Shown here: positions 20,100-33,900 of the stretch, one piece after another | Position numbering within the stretch: position 1 is the first letter of the stretch | Layout of the letters: every line of letters starts with the position of its first letter | Source of the DNA: Liolophura sinensis | Taxonomy: Eukaryota > Mollusca > Polyplacophora > Chitonida > Chitonidae | DNA: 64,000 nt | Reading direction: 5' to 3' | NCBI RefSeq assembly: GCF_032854445.1 | Contig: NC_088306.1 | Location: forward strand, 16,897,764 to 16,961,763 | Notes under the pieces: model-generated | Seen by the model: the letters and a program-made list of their open reading frames with translations, nothing else | The model's database searches: none | Told to the model about the DNA's origin: nothing | Made by a program: the position numbers and the translations under genes

Positions 20100-21530
20100 T
20101 GATGGCGTAAATTGCTAATACTGGATAATTATATAAAATATCACTCAGTGTCAGCAGATTTTCTGATGAACTTTCAGCGATGGCATTTTCAAGGTTCATA
20201 CAAAGTTTTGAAACACTTGAAAAGCTCTAGTTAAAGTCATTTTTGGATACCTTGAAAATCTGTAAGGTGTATAAACCCTGTTATATGCCTGTGTTAGTAC
20301 AGGTGTAGCTAACAACACTTTCCCATATAAGGTATCTGTATTTTTTTAGTGAAGCATTCTATGTATATAGATATGTATTCATAGGTGTGACAAGTCATTG
20401 TAATATTTCTACATAAATTTATTTGTCAGTATAAGCTCATAATGGAATGCTGTGGACTTTAGCAGAATTGGGCGTGAAAATTTGCTGAAGGTCAAGAGAG
20501 TTAACTTTGGTCTGAGTCAGTTACTTGAATGCACTTTAAGTAAGTTAAAAGATGCTTAAATCCTTAAAAGGGTCAGACTGTCAACTAATGATAAAAGGCC
20601 CCAGTTGAGCCTATGCCAAGGATGGAACCCTTGATGGAATCCCTGCCTTCAGTTTATTCTGTTGTGTTTGTTTGAGATCATTTTCAGGATACTCTTTCAG
20701 TTGAAAAATGTGCAAATCATGTGTTGAAAGATGCATCATTTACTGACCAAGGATGCATCATTTACACCAGTCACTCTGGTTGCCTATAAAACTGGCTGCA
20801 ACGTATGGTGTACACAACAATCAATCAAACATTAGGGCCATTTCCACACCCTCGCCCCATCTGGATTCACCTCCCTTATTTTTCGTCAGCCAGTCACTAA
20901 TCAGCACTTCCTCTCCACTCACAACTACAACAATCTGAACGCCGCGTCAAAGAACACATGCAAAAATTTGCTTCATGGATATATCCACTGGCTGTTTTTG
21001 CTCAACAGGATTCTCATACTCCCTACAAAGGGAAGTAAATCTTGCAACTCATAAAGTAGCAGTGCCCTCTACATACTTGAATAACAGTATGTATCAGTGA
21101 TTTCCAATAACCTGACCAGTCATCATGAATAATCATTGCTGGCATTGTTGATCAAGTAGGGAGAGGGCATTATAAGGTGGAATCACATGGGATAAATATA
21201 GTGTAATACTTTTGAACATTCTGCTGAAATATGTTTTAACCAGGGCCTGTCTCGTTCTTTACAGTTAATTTTTTTTTTTGATTTATACTTTAAATTGCTG
21301 TGGACAAATTAATATAATCATACAGGATAAAAAGTGGGAACAGTTTCTAATATTTCTTCTCTGTATTAAAACATTAATTTGCCGATGTATTGAACTGTCA
21401 GATGTCATTTCTGATGCGTTGTCTTCATCCCAGAAGAGGATTGTTAAACGTTAATAAAAAGTCAAATAATCGATCCTTAAAAAGTTTGTGCATCTGAAAC
21501 TACAATAAACAAGTTATGTACATGTATGCC
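20100..21530 (+). other. Probable GFM1 3' UTR
   Basis: Noncoding sequence after the stop. Candidate poly(A) signals AATAAA occur at about 21452 and 21504. No alternative function is seen. The UTR end is a guess. Confidence 0.4.
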
Positions 21531-22400
21531 AGCATGGGAATTCTATTTACCTTTTTTTGTATGCTTGCTGCATGAATTTAGAGGTGTTTGTTTGCTGTTT
21601 AGGCTTTTACCCTCAGTTTATCTGTAAGCCCATATGCAAAATGTCACACAGGAATGTTGACGACCATCATGAATACATGGACAACCACACAGTGCATATT
21701 AAAGCCACAAAAGACTTGTTAAAAAATATAATTAGGCGTTGTGTCACCAACCAGTTTACTTTTGGGAGATGAATATTTGTCTTTAATGCAATCAGCATAT
21801 TATGACCGATTGTTTGTTCCCAGTTTCTCTCTGTGCATGTAAACAATATGAAAACCAAACCATAACAGCTAGGGGTAAATTGGTTTTCAGCTTAAGTAAC
21901 ACAGGAGCTCTTTTCTATCTGTAAATTAGTTCAGTATGGTCTCTCGGCACATTCTATATAGTATGTTTTGAGAGGCCAGATTAGAGTAGGGGTAGCTACA
22001 TGTAAGAGCTCCTGTGCAATATGTTACTATTTAAAACGCATTTGTGTTGAGTCAAATGTTTGGTTTTCATATTATTGACTTCATAATACTGACAGTGAAC
22101 TACAACATGTGGTGATGACCTAAAGCTTGTGGAAGGTGCAAATACGGCTGAAAGGATGAGCTTCCACATTTCACATGTTATAACTTCTGTTATAGGGCCT
22201 ACAAGCGAACAATTCTTTATTTCAGGAAGTTTATGAAATACTTCACTGAAGTAGGGTGTTTTTTCCCCCAGTCTGCTTCCTTATTAAAATGAGTGGTGGT
22301 AATTCAATATATTCATAAGAAAATGGAAAAGACATACACAAATTTTGCTGGATAATCTATTCAGATAAATACATTTATTCCATTGTTGTTCAACTCTTGT
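21531..22400. other. Intergenic, nothing recognised
   Basis: AT-rich DNA without a supported gene, RNA or repeat boundary. Confidence 0.5.
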
Positions 22401-22405
22401 TTAAT

Positions 22406-22545
22406 GGTCATGGGTCTCATCTGGGCTCTGCTCAGTTTCCTCCTGCCATAATGATAGCCGCCGTCATATAAGTGAAATATCCTAGAGTACGGTTTAAAAC
22501 ATCAATCAAGTAAATAAATAAATAAATAAAACACCAATCAAATAA
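22406..22545 (+). mobile_element. SINE 3' half
   Basis: GGTCATGGGTCTCATCTGGG, ATATAAGTGAAATATCCTAG and two successive tails (ATCAATCAAGTAAATAAATA, then ACACCAATCAAATAAATAAA). The doubled tail is unusual. Confidence 0.85.
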
Positions 22546-24180
22546 ATAAATTTAACGATTTAACCAAGAATTTTTCAGCTATGTGATGGCAGCAAGTTTT
22601 CTAGATGGCAAAAACCAGAGGGCTTGGAGTAAATCACAAAGTTCTGGCAAACTTTCCTACGTTTTATATACATTTTTTTTTCTATTTTTGGGAACACCTG
22701 ATCTGCTCTTTTTAGCAGGAGTATGTAGTTTCTTTTTTTTCTCAGAAGGTTAAGGTTAGACTATGTGTTGAACAACATACTCATATCTTTACTTTTCCAA
22801 AAGGCAAGGAAAAAATGTAATATTCTGCTTTCAGCGCTAGTAGCATCTGTCCCAAAAATTGAAAGAATTAGGGTACACATGCCATATTCCTAACGGGCAC
22901 CAGTGAACTTCATGCAAGGCCACACAAAACAGTGCAGCCAATTGTTTCTTGCAGCCATCATAGCCCTGTGATAATCTGGAAAATTTCCAGTCTCAGAACG
23001 GGATTAAATCCATGATTCACATCACCTAATCCACTTGTCTTTTTCTCTTTTTATACAGATACAGCATTCCATGTCAAACAAAACACAATAACAACCTGCA
23101 TACACATGAATATCCACTGTTTTTATCGCAACAAGTACCATTCCTCCACATAAAATGTTGCACTATTTGTGCCTGGGCAAAGAACACAATCCTGAAGAGT
23201 AAACACTGCAACCTGAAGTGGAACCACTGGAACCTTTGGTAGCTTGTGTTATACCCAATAATATCTATAGAATACATATATTAATACCACAATACTTTGA
23301 GATAGCTTTTACAGAAAATACAAAATTTGAAATCTTTGTTCTGGTCTCGAAAAAGGAAAAGCTGATGAAAATTCAAAGGTTCACTACAAAAGTCCACTTC
23401 CTTCATCTTGACCGGTTATGGAATTTACTGTAACCTACATGTATTCTCATTTCAAAATCAAAATATTTTAAAAAATTATAAACCCTTTTTTTTTTTTCAA
23501 TTACATGCTGTAATTTTGGCTAAAAATTAAACAGATAAATTTAAAATTTCAAAGAAAGAAACGGTTGCAAAATGATACAGCAGTACCAGCAACTGGTTTT
23601 AATTAAATAACCTTCAATACCCCTGGTAAAGCAAATCAACAGCACAGTCTTATTTTTGGAAAGAGAATTACATGTACGATTGACATTTTTATTTTGTTAA
23701 CTTTTAAAACACACTGGTTGTAACATTTCCAAATCCTAAAAGAAACCACAGGTCTGCACAATTTTACCATTTTGGCACAAGTCATAAGAGTAAATATGCA
23801 TGAGGACTTGACAAGCCAATGGCCACACCTGTCCTATGATGTTTACAAGAGCAGGAGTCTCTTTAACCCTTTCACCATATAGCAGACATAAGCATGTGTA
23901 ACATCATGTTCTGAACACCAAGACTTGCTTTGATACTGTACTACACCATGACGTAACATGGCAACAAGAGTCCACAAATGTCAGCACACAATGAGAGATA
24001 CCCTGTTAATGAAAATGCAATGCAATGTTTGCTAAAACAAAAACATGTAATGGTTTGGTATCACGAAAAAAAAATTTATACAACATTTAATAGGATGTCA
24101 TGGTTTGTGAACTGATATGCAGGTATTGCACACATTGAACAAGCAACACTTAAATTCTAAGGCAAAGTTATGCAACGCAT
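22546..24180. other. Intergenic, nothing recognised
   Basis: AT-rich, with scattered homopolymers. I see no exon or RNA that I can support. Confidence 0.5.
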
Positions 24181-24189
24181 ATACATGTA

Positions 24190-25275
24190 TATATGTATAA
24201 GACATTGCCATATTTACAAGTACATAGACATGGCTTTGCCAATCCATATACAAGAACAAATACATACTCATGGCCTGACTTTATACATGTGAACAAAGAC
24301 ATGCATAACATGCTTTGCCATACACACATACAAGTACAAATACAAATATACACTTTACACTGGTTGCACAGCAGCATGCACGTAAATGTGAAAACATGTG
24401 CAATACACATTTGCATTTGGGCATCACAAACTGTACACAACATCTACATGTGCAAACACATGTATGAAGGGACATGGACTCGCCATACATATACATATTA
24501 ACATCGGCTATACAACGCAAGTTGTACAAATACACAGTGACACTAGCTAGCCTATACATCATGTAGCTGTACAAATACATAGTGATACTGGCTAGCCTAT
24601 ACATCATGCAGTTGTACAAATCCATAATGACACTGGCTGGCCTATAGGTGGTTTGCAATGGCAGCCATCTTTGATGTAAGATTTGAGTATTGCACACAGG
24701 GTGTCTATTGTTAGAGGTGTCATAATCTGGGCAGGGGCCCTAGGCTGGTAAGGGCATACAATGGGCAATATACACAACCTTACCTCAAAGATGGCTATTG
24801 CAAACCATCTATATATGTAGTTGTTTAAATACATAGTGACACTGGCTAGCCTATACATCACATAGTTGTACAAATACATATAGTGACACTGGCAAGCCTA
24901 ATACACCGTGTAGCTGTGCAAATACACAGTGATACTCGCTGGCCTATACATCATGTAGTTGTATAAATACATAGTGACACTGGCTTGCCTACAGGTCATG
25001 TAGTTCTACAAATACATGGTGACACTGGCTTGCCTACACACCATGTAGTTTGTACAAATACATAGTGACACTGGCTGGCCTATACATCATGTAGTTGTAC
25101 ACATATAGTGACACTGGCTAGCCTATACATCATGTAGTTGTACACATATATACTGACACTGGCTGACCTATACATCATGTAGTTGTACAAATACATAGTG
25201 ACATTAGCCATACACCATGTAGTTGTACAAATACGTAGTGACATTAGCCATACAACATTTAAAGCTATATAAACA
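24190..25275. repeat. Tandem repeat of about 45 bp, interrupted by a MITE
   Basis: From about 24500 the unit is close to TTGTACAAATACATAGTGAC plus ACTGGCTAGCCTATACATCATGTAG. It is repeated some 15 times with deletions. The stretch 24190-24500 looks like a more decayed start of the same array. A palindromic element sits inside at about 24645-24822. It lies between the convergent 3' ends of GFM1 and the PNPLA gene. Deduced proteins in all frames are repeat shadows. Confidence 0.88.
24645..24822. mobile_element. Palindromic MITE-like element, family 'GGTTTGCWATGGCAGCC', copy 1
   Basis: The left arm GGTTTGCAATGGCAGCCATC and the right arm, whose complement reads GGTTTGCAATAGCCATCTTT, face each other around a core with GGCTGGTAAGGGCATACA. 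A second copy is at 39893-40073. The element interrupts the 45-bp array, so it inserted after the array formed or was itself duplicated with it. Confidence 0.82.
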
Positions 25276-25279
25276 TGTA

Positions 25280-26680
25280 CATGGTGACAATGGTTAACAA
25301 CAAGTGCATCTTGACACTGACTACTGCCATAATTAAAGACATACGGCACAGAGAGTAAACCAGAGCAGTGACAACACATAACAGGTGAAATATGGCCTCT
25401 TATCAATTTACCTCAGTTTGGGTTTTATTATAACTGTTCACGTAAATACTAAAAAAGCAGCAAATTACATGCCTTCTAGTACCACAGCTGTAGCAGAATT
25501 AGGTAAAAAAAAATGCAGTGATCTTAACTGCAATACATTAAGAGGTCACTGGTCTAGAATTACTCAAAACGTGTTGTCATCTCATTTACCCTGGGACAAA
25601 TCTTTCTGTTATATTAGTCCCAGATTTAACACAAAAATATTAAAACACTGCAAATACACAAAATGTACATGTGTGCAAATACATATTGACACTGGCTGAT
25701 TTGTACAACACAAACAAAATGTGAGCAATAACATATTCATGTACATGTATAATGAGATTAGCTAGCCTGGCATGTACTGGTATACTGTTGAGGTACAACT
25801 TAACTGTACAAATACATACATGTAAATCAAAACTGATAAATCACAGAATGAAAAAAAGCAAAACTTTGGAAAATTATATACGCTGTGGCACCAAAACATC
25901 ACAGATAAATTCCTGACACATTTACCAGTGTGCCACTCAATGTAATAAGCTTTGTACCACATCATCACACGTGTAACTAAATGTAAATTATAAGCATAAC
26001 AAAACAACTGAAAATACATCCAATACACTGTATTAAAATGATTTCTGAGACAGGCCAAATGATTGAAAACTAAGTACAGTATGTTGTATATGTACTATAC
26101 ACTATGTATGTATTTATATAGACACGGTTTGTCCTCATGTTAACTCTGGCGATCACAGCTGCACTTAAAACATTCAAATTAGCGTGTGACAACATGAATA
26201 CATGAGTACACTGATTTGTATACCTGATATACATGTATCCAATTCAGTATGGCTGCTTTACATGTACCTACAGGTATATCCAGAAATTCCAAAAATACAG
26301 ATGCAAATGCATATGTTTCAAAAAACATAAATTATCTTTTAGAAAAAATAATTTTACATTTAAATTTTGAAGCTCAATTTCTGAAACAGTTTTCATGTTT
26401 CTTTAGCACTTTTTTGGAGGCCTAAACACGGGCAAACGTATGGGTCTCTGAAAGCAGAGCTACTGCAGTAACTAGGGTGGAACGATCATGTTTGTATCTG
26501 GTAATCAACCTTACTCTGTTGCATCTTTACCCTTATTTTGCAAAAAAATACTGCATTGTTGTGTATTATATTTATAAGGATGTCCACCAAAGATACTGTA
26601 CATAAATTTCCAGAAAACATAAAGGGACACCTGGACTAACTTTCGGGTTAATGACTAAAATATTTTAAAAATATGGGGCC
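25280..26680. other. Intergenic, rich in ACATGTA words
   Basis: No gene is supported. Fragments resembling the 45-bp repeat recur near 25660-25780. Overlapping TACATGTA and ACATGTACATGT words are frequent. Confidence 0.45.
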
Positions 26681-26689
26681 ACCATATTA

Positions 26690-26965
26690 AAGGTTAATTA
26701 AGTGACCAATCAAATTGCCACTCCATTGTTTCCCTGACTACATCCCTCAGGAGTCTAGCCAAAAAGTCACTTGTGGATCTGACTTGTGATACTGCTAAAC
26801 ATGTACATAAAGCTGTGGATAGAACAGACAAGTCTACCTGCAAACATTCATGGATTCTACACATTGAGCAGGGGCCGGTTTCATGAAACATACTGAGTGT
26901 AAGGTTGTCCTTAGCTAAGTGCACTTCATATCTCTACAAACATATGTTGTCATGGTAGGGCAAAC
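26690..26965. mobile_element. MITE-like repeat with 'CCGGTTTCATGAA' end
   Basis: GGGGCCGGTTTCATGAAACA, TTAGCTAAGTGCACTT and CATATGTTGTCATGGTAG match, in a different arrangement, the inverted-repeat element at 41430-41562. The left boundary is unclear. Confidence 0.6.
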
Positions 26966-27535
26966 AGAACCATTCTATATTGTGTGACTCAAAAACGTTT
27001 ACACCTATCTGGCACTGTGTGGTGGCCTTTCAGTTCACCACTAAGTAGTAAATGCACAGTGTCCTTCTTTGATAGCTTTGCTGTGTAAATGGCAATGCTT
27101 GACCCTACCCTCAGTAATGGTAACTAAACATGTCTTCCAGATATACATGTACATACAACCCTCACACAAGGGATCTCTGGTTGTACATGTACAGGTCGAT
27201 CTATATCTTGTCAATGAGACAATACATGCTAGTAATTATTAAGCATATCTATAGTTTTTCAAACAGACCATAACCAAGTGTTGAGCTTTGAACTGAAATG
27301 TCCTAGAGCAAATTTTAATCATAGGGTATTCAGTTTACCGTTTTCTGCTAAAAAGTGCCTATTTAGACATGAAAAGAAACAACGTTGTTATCAAAACGAC
27401 AGATGAAACACTGAAGCAAAGGCACTGATCCCATATCCCTGAAGAAGCCACATGTACACTGCACCCGTTTTTATCCGCAGATCTCACTTTCTGTTTCTAT
27501 GCAGAATTTTGCAGCCAGATTATACGGCTGTACAA
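26966..27535 (-). other. Probable 3' UTR of the PNPLA-like gene
   Basis: The DNA just past the stop codon of the minus-strand gene. No clear poly(A) signal was picked out and no other gene is seen. Confidence 0.35.
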
Positions 27536-27916
27536 TCACACTGTTGTTTCCCTCCACACAATCAACCTCCTATTCCTATTATGAGGTGATGGTTTCACTG
27601 GCAAGTCTGACATGACTGTTATTTTGCGTTCTGGCTCGAAAAAGTTCCTGGACTTGAGAAATGTTTCAGCGTCGTGATAGCCACGGTTGAAATATTTGGT
27701 CAGAGTGTCTTTGGAGGGAGGGAAGAAAGCGTGCAGGCCTCTGGCGATGTTTCTGCGGTTCAGCTGGAAATCTTGACTGTGTAGGTTGAAGAAGAGCCCC
27801 ATACCTCGCTTGTCCTGAGGCGATATCTCCTGCCCTCCACTGAAGGGGGACACCCTCACCGTAAAGCCATCCTCGAACACTGGCAGGTTGTTTGTGAATC
27901 CACCGTCCATGTAACG
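27536..27916 (-). CDS. PNPLA-like exon 4 (catalytic Asp, C-terminus)
   Basis: After TTTCTGCAG: RYMDGGFTNNLPVFEDGFTV, RVSPFSGGQEISPQDKRG, LHAFFPPSKDTL, ending RETTV and a stop at 27538-27536. Carries the DGG of the Ser-Asp dyad. Confidence 0.95.
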   Translation of the reverse strand, partial: RYMDGGFTNNLPVFEDGFTVRVSPFSGGQEISPQDKRGMGLFFNLHSQDFQLNRRNIARGLHAFFPPSKDTLTKYFNRGYHDAETFLKSRNFFEPERKITVMSDLPVKPSPHNRNRRLIVWRETTV

Positions 27917-30900
27917 CTGCAGAAACACAAGAGTAGAGAGCATTCTAAATGTCCAATTTTATTTCTTTTGTTCTCTTGAAACTAGTTCTTGCACAGTACA
28001 TGTATATAAACACTTTTCCATCATTGAGATAAAAGCATGCCCATGGAATTATAAGTGGTACTTGTCGCATGAGGGTTGTTAGCCTTTGACATGTAAATCA
28101 GTTAAATTGTGCAAAAAAAGGTATATTTTTCTGGGAAAATAAAATTTGGTGCTGAAAACTATTTTTTTCCATCAGGGTATCATCCTACCTTTCAAACAAA
28201 CCTCAAAACATCTTTGTGTAATCAATAGATCTTTACTCATTTGTGAAATTTTAGTTATTCACAAAAACGATGCTGGACGATGTAAGAAAATATATATTAT
28301 CATGGGTTTCAATGAAAGAAGATTTAATTTTCTCCTGCAATAAAGTTTTCATGTATATGTATAGATACGAGTAACAATAATGTGGTGGAAAATCTGGGTG
28401 ACCAATTTTCAACTTCACTTTGTTGTACTGGGTATTATAATAGTACATTATCTTTGATGAGAAAAATTTATACTGAAACACTTTTGAAACGCCTCAAAAA
28501 CAACCAGTGGAACTGAAAATTCTTAATTATTAAAAGAAGTCAGGTTTATCAGTTAACAAACCACAAATGTTATGTTTGTCTCAATATTTTTTGTTTTACC
28601 TCGATTATGTCTTCAAAATTTCAACAGCTTCTTCTCTGCTTCTATTTTGTGCATTTCCAAAGTGTGTCAGTATCTGTATGGCTTTCTTTGACTTTTTTTT
28701 AATAAGTTAATAATAGGTCATGCTATTCGGAATTTGTTTGATCCACTGAATAAAATTTGAATAAGGAATAACCAAAGTCACTGGAGTTGGAGTATGGCAA
28801 CATGAATTTTGACAAATCACAAATCGTTCGACATTGATCAAGTTATCATCAGGAGAAATTTGATGTATTTGGAGGTATATGTACCGGAAACTGTATAGTA
28901 AACAGCCAACAACAAAAAAAAAAGATACCTTGGGATGGGATTATGGTACAATAAATATTATCATTTACTTTGCTTCTCTGTTCAACAGGTGCCATCTGGT
29001 ATACACATGAAGTATCTTCCTCATTACACACATGCAACGGACGCCCACAAAAACACTTTCAACCTCCCTATCATGAAGATAGCAAACATAAAATTTTGGC
29101 CCCTGATGAACAACAATCTATGAGATACTACGCAGACGTTCAACTCTGAGCAGATAGCAATCAGAAACTACAGCAGCAGCGATGGACGTGACGTCTGGCT
29201 CTATGGGTCCAGACGTACTAACGACTCAGTCAGCAGATGGTCGGATTCTTCCCTGAAGTACTCCATCTAGACTCCATTATAAAATCTATTTCAGGCTGAG
29301 TGTGTGCTGGATCTTAGCAGATGGCTTCTATTTTTAGAACAGGTATGGATTAGGCAAACATATGAATTCATCATTACTCCAGATTTCAAAAGAAGAGAAA
29401 AAAGGCTAGTGTAAGCTAGCGTACAGTCAAACATTTAAATCTAGATTATATTTGAACAGTATAATACATGTAAACTGTACGTCTATCATGCCTTGTTTTC
29501 ACATTTTATAACCCTGCACTGTTTGCATGTGGCACGCTGTTTAATGTCAGTCACACTGGTTTTTCTAGGGCTCACAAAACAGATATTTTACATGTATATG
29601 TACATCTGATACAACCAATGAAGCATGAAACCATATGTAAACATGTGAGAATGTGGAACATAACCCCCACCAAGCATTCTCAAAATTTCCAATATTGTTT
29701 TAGTACTAATCAAAGATCTGCACGACATTTAGCTGTTACACAACAGCTCTAATAGTAAATTTCCTCATTAACAATTGCCATTTATCAGCTAAAGTCAGCC
29801 TCATAAAGTAAAAACAATAAGAACAAGTTTTAAAGAATGTTAAACAGCTACTTTGGTGTCAAAACATCTGTGTTTTAAAAGCAAGGTGAATTGACAGAGA
29901 CTGGGATAGTCTGAATTGCTTCCTAAATTGTGAAAGTATAGCAGTGAATTAAAACCAACATTGTACGTTTCGTCAAAGTATACGGAAACAAAATATTTTT
30001 GTCCCTTCCACTTGGCCTGGTGTGATGTCACCCACGAACACATGACATCATCAATCACTGACGTATATCCACAAAAGACGCTGCCCTTTCAAACGCTCCT
30101 GACGTCATCCCAGCATAAATGCCTAACTCAACATCACATCTTCTTGATTCGACGTCAAACAGGGAATATTATCACATCACATCAGGAAAATTATATGGAC
30201 ACAGCTGAAGATTTTGTTTTTCAAGGAATCTTCATTTATATGGCTTAAATAGTGTTATTCATCAAAATCCTATTGAAACATAGTGTTAGGCTAACTCCTT
30301 AGGATTTCTTTCATATCATTCCAATATTTTTACGCAGTTTGTATTCTGATCAGAGTGGCACTTTAATATTGTCCCTGGAGAATAAATATTTTGGATTTTT
30401 CATATTCACATTAGCTTTGCTTGCCCAGCTTTATCCTACCCTGGTAAACACTTAGGAATAGAAATCAATATTTCTATGTACATACATGTATTTTAGATTA
30501 ACACAGAGCCAGATGGTCTTGTCAAGGTCTCGCTGCCATACCGTAAACAGGCAAAAGTGTCGTCATTTTTATACTACACTTCAGACATCTTGAACACAAG
30601 TGTGTAACAGACAAGTTTTAGTTGCGATTAAAAGATCCTTTTCTTCTCATTTACGACACAAGAACCCCAGAAAGAAAGATTTAAGTGAAGATAAATTATT
30701 TTTCTTTTATTGAATGTAATTTTATTGTAATGAATCTGTTCAATTTTCATAAAGAGAAAAATGTCTTTATACTTCAAATACAACCAATGTCATTAACATT
30801 ACATTTTTTACAAGGAGGTCGTTTTCTCATGTACAGTACTGCCCAATCCTAACGATATACATGTACATGTAGCTTTTGCCCACACGCTAGCTGCAAACAT

Positions 30901-33900
30901 GACACTATGTATCTTCAATTTGCTCACCTAGTAAGGCAGGCCTGGTGAGGATAAAAGTATTTGTGAATGTTTTATCATTTGCCTAACTCTCACTAATTCA
31001 AGCCAGTAAAAAGGTGAGCTAGCCAAGTGCCTGACTTTCGAGTTTCGCTTTCCCGTCTCTGGACAAAGTTAATTAGTGTCAGTGTGAATGTAAAATCGTA
31101 ACCACAGTCCAGGACAACCAATGACGTAAATTCTCATCAACTGCTGTACTAATATTACAAATCAGCCGCTCATGGTGCCTAATTATCATGTATAATTTTT
31201 GTTATAATGATCCACTGTATTTAGCGGATAATTTCGGAAACAAAACTCGATTTGCTTATTATTAGGACTGTGCAAATTAGTAAACATGCCAGGCTATACC
31301 GTTTGTGAATGTTCTTTTAAAAATTTGGTGACAAACAACATGGCATTTGTTGTAAGTTAGATGAGATTATGTATGTCGTAAAACCCTACTCGGATAATGG
31401 TCAGATCCTATGCCCATCATACGCGAATTCTACGCGGATGGTACGCCCATTCTGGCTGTTTGATCAGCGTATGATGTGAACATCTTCCTGTGATATTACG
31501 CTCTTACTACATGGATGTTGCAACAAACATGCGTGTCAGATATATCGTTAAAATCGAGCCATATTGTACTGTGTAAATGTCCGCCTTATAGTTCTAATAA
31601 TTGAAAGAAGTCCTGAAAATCCATGATGAATCTTCATTCTATCCTTAGACAGGTTACTTTATCAGAGTGTCAGTGGTCCTTTCTACATGTAAATATCCTC
31701 CTACACACTTTAACATGCACCAGCTGTTATGGTCACATCCATGCTAGTGTTTTCAGCGACAGGATTTAGTTTATATGTCAAGGAATGATATACCTATGCT
31801 ACAGGGGCCGATATTTGGCCCCATTCCCAGTGGTGTGTTTTCGAATCTGCAACTACAAATGTCCCAATTCAAAACTGCTTTTCCAAAATATACACTTTTC
31901 AGATATGAACACCTCTCTTTTATTGTTTAAACAGAGGTGGTAAGATACAATACTAGAACGAAGGCATCACTCTAATATGATATTTATTAACTTAAATACC
32001 CAAGCACGAGTTTTTAATCAAGGTATGTAACCTACATGTAGGTTTATAACAAGTACCAGTCACTGTGACGATAAACAGGACTTGAAAGTCACATCTCCCT
32101 GGTATGCTTTTTTCCCGAAATATGCAATTTTGCATTAAAGTTTGGAGTCCACAGGCCCTTTCTCAAAATCTTTGGATTATGCCATTCATGTTCATACTCA
32201 TAAACAGTTTACAGATCAGAATTAAATCTATTTTTCAATTATTAGATTACAAATGTTACATTATATACATGTAGGTGTGCGAAAAGAGTGAAACGAGGTA
32301 GACTAGCGTACAATCAAAGGTTGCGTAGTGTACAATCAAAGGCTGCATAGCATACAATCAAAGGTTGCGTAGCATACAATCAAAGACTGCGTAATGAGCA
32401 ATCAAAGGTTGCGTAGCGTACAATCAAAGACTGCATAATGAGCAATCAAAGACTGCGTAGTGTACAATCAAAGGTTGCGTAATGTACAATCAAAGGCTGT
32501 GTAGTGTACAATCAAAGGCTGTGAATGTACAATCAAAGGCTGTGTAGTGTACAATCAAAGGCTGTGTAGTGTACAATCAAAGGCTGTGAATGTACAATCA
32601 TAGGCTGTGTAGTGTACAATCAAAGGCTGGAGTTGGAGTATGGCAGTGAAACGTACAAAGACACAAAACTTATGCTTACCCGTCCTCGTATCTTGGGAGG
32701 CCTGACGCCGGCATAGAGGGGAATGTAGCTACTGGCCAGAAGACACTGTAGACAAGACAAAGGCAAAGGAAAATGATTACTGACCTTTCTAATATGTTCA
32801 ATCTTGTGCTTCAAAACAAAGGATGAGGGGAGTATCAGGTTATTCTCACATATTGAGGATTTAAGATTGCTTCAGTGAAGATGTCAAGCATAGCCTTCTT
32901 GCAGGCTAGCCCCACTGCTGAGAATGCTGCTTCACTGAAATATCTTTCCAAAGACATGACACTCCACACTCTCACATTTGCTTTATAACAGTTTTATTCT
33001 CTGAATTTTATTAGTTATGAAATGAAAACTTAAGAAGTAAGTATCTTTCTCATGGTACAAAATAAAGAGAAATTTCTGAATCTCCAGTAAAGAAAAGTAG
33101 AGGAAGTTTCTGTACGACATATAACCAAACCTGTCTAACATTAAACAAAAACAGCAAAGTATCAACTTCCTGCGACTAATAGAAACCACTGACCTTTATT
33201 AACTCTTCTCTGTTGTTGTATTCTGAAAAGATTTCATTTTTTCTTGTTTTTACATTGGTCAGTGAGATGTAAAGTTTTCCAGAGGCACGTATATGGGCAT
33301 CCTCAGGCATAGATCTCTCCAGGAACTTTTTTAACGGCTTCATCAGATTATAGCCCGGAGTTAAGGCCCCTACAGGTTTGGACCGCAATTCTGCTGCAAG
33401 GTCATATGTGAACTTTATACAATCCTGTAAGGGGAAAAAGAGTGAAATTTGTAGTATACAAATCTGGTACAAATTCCATCATGCAAAAGGAAAAACAAGA
33501 ACAATATAAAAGACGATGACAAAGAGAGTAAAACAAGAGCAGCCACCAAAGTATGATAGACTGTAAATGGTTGCATGTAATCAGTAAAAAGTAGCCTCCT
33601 GTAAATTTACCTCAGTTAGGCTTTAATTCTAACTGTTCATGTAAAGCTATTTTAACTTACATGATACATATACATGTATTTCAAGATCATATATCCAGAA
33701 AATATTTCAATACCAAACAAACATCAACTTGAATGCTTAAATAAGTTACATACATGCACATGCAGTTTACATGCAGTCGTTTCTAATGACTAACTCATGA
33801 TTATAAAAGTTCTACAAAAGTTTACTCTTTGCACATTATTTTGGGATTTTATCTTGTACTCTTTATATATATTTTTTTCCCATTTGTTAAATTCTCTTTG

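Noticed and set aside
20753..20938. Non-LTR reverse transcriptase tail in the GFM1 3' flank
   Set aside because: The SLWLPIKLAA start is vaguely like the LHWLPV motif, but the rest does not follow the family.
24168..25406. Cysteine-rich or YNYMMYRLASVT repeat proteins on the minus strand
   Set aside because: Shadows of the 45-bp tandem array.
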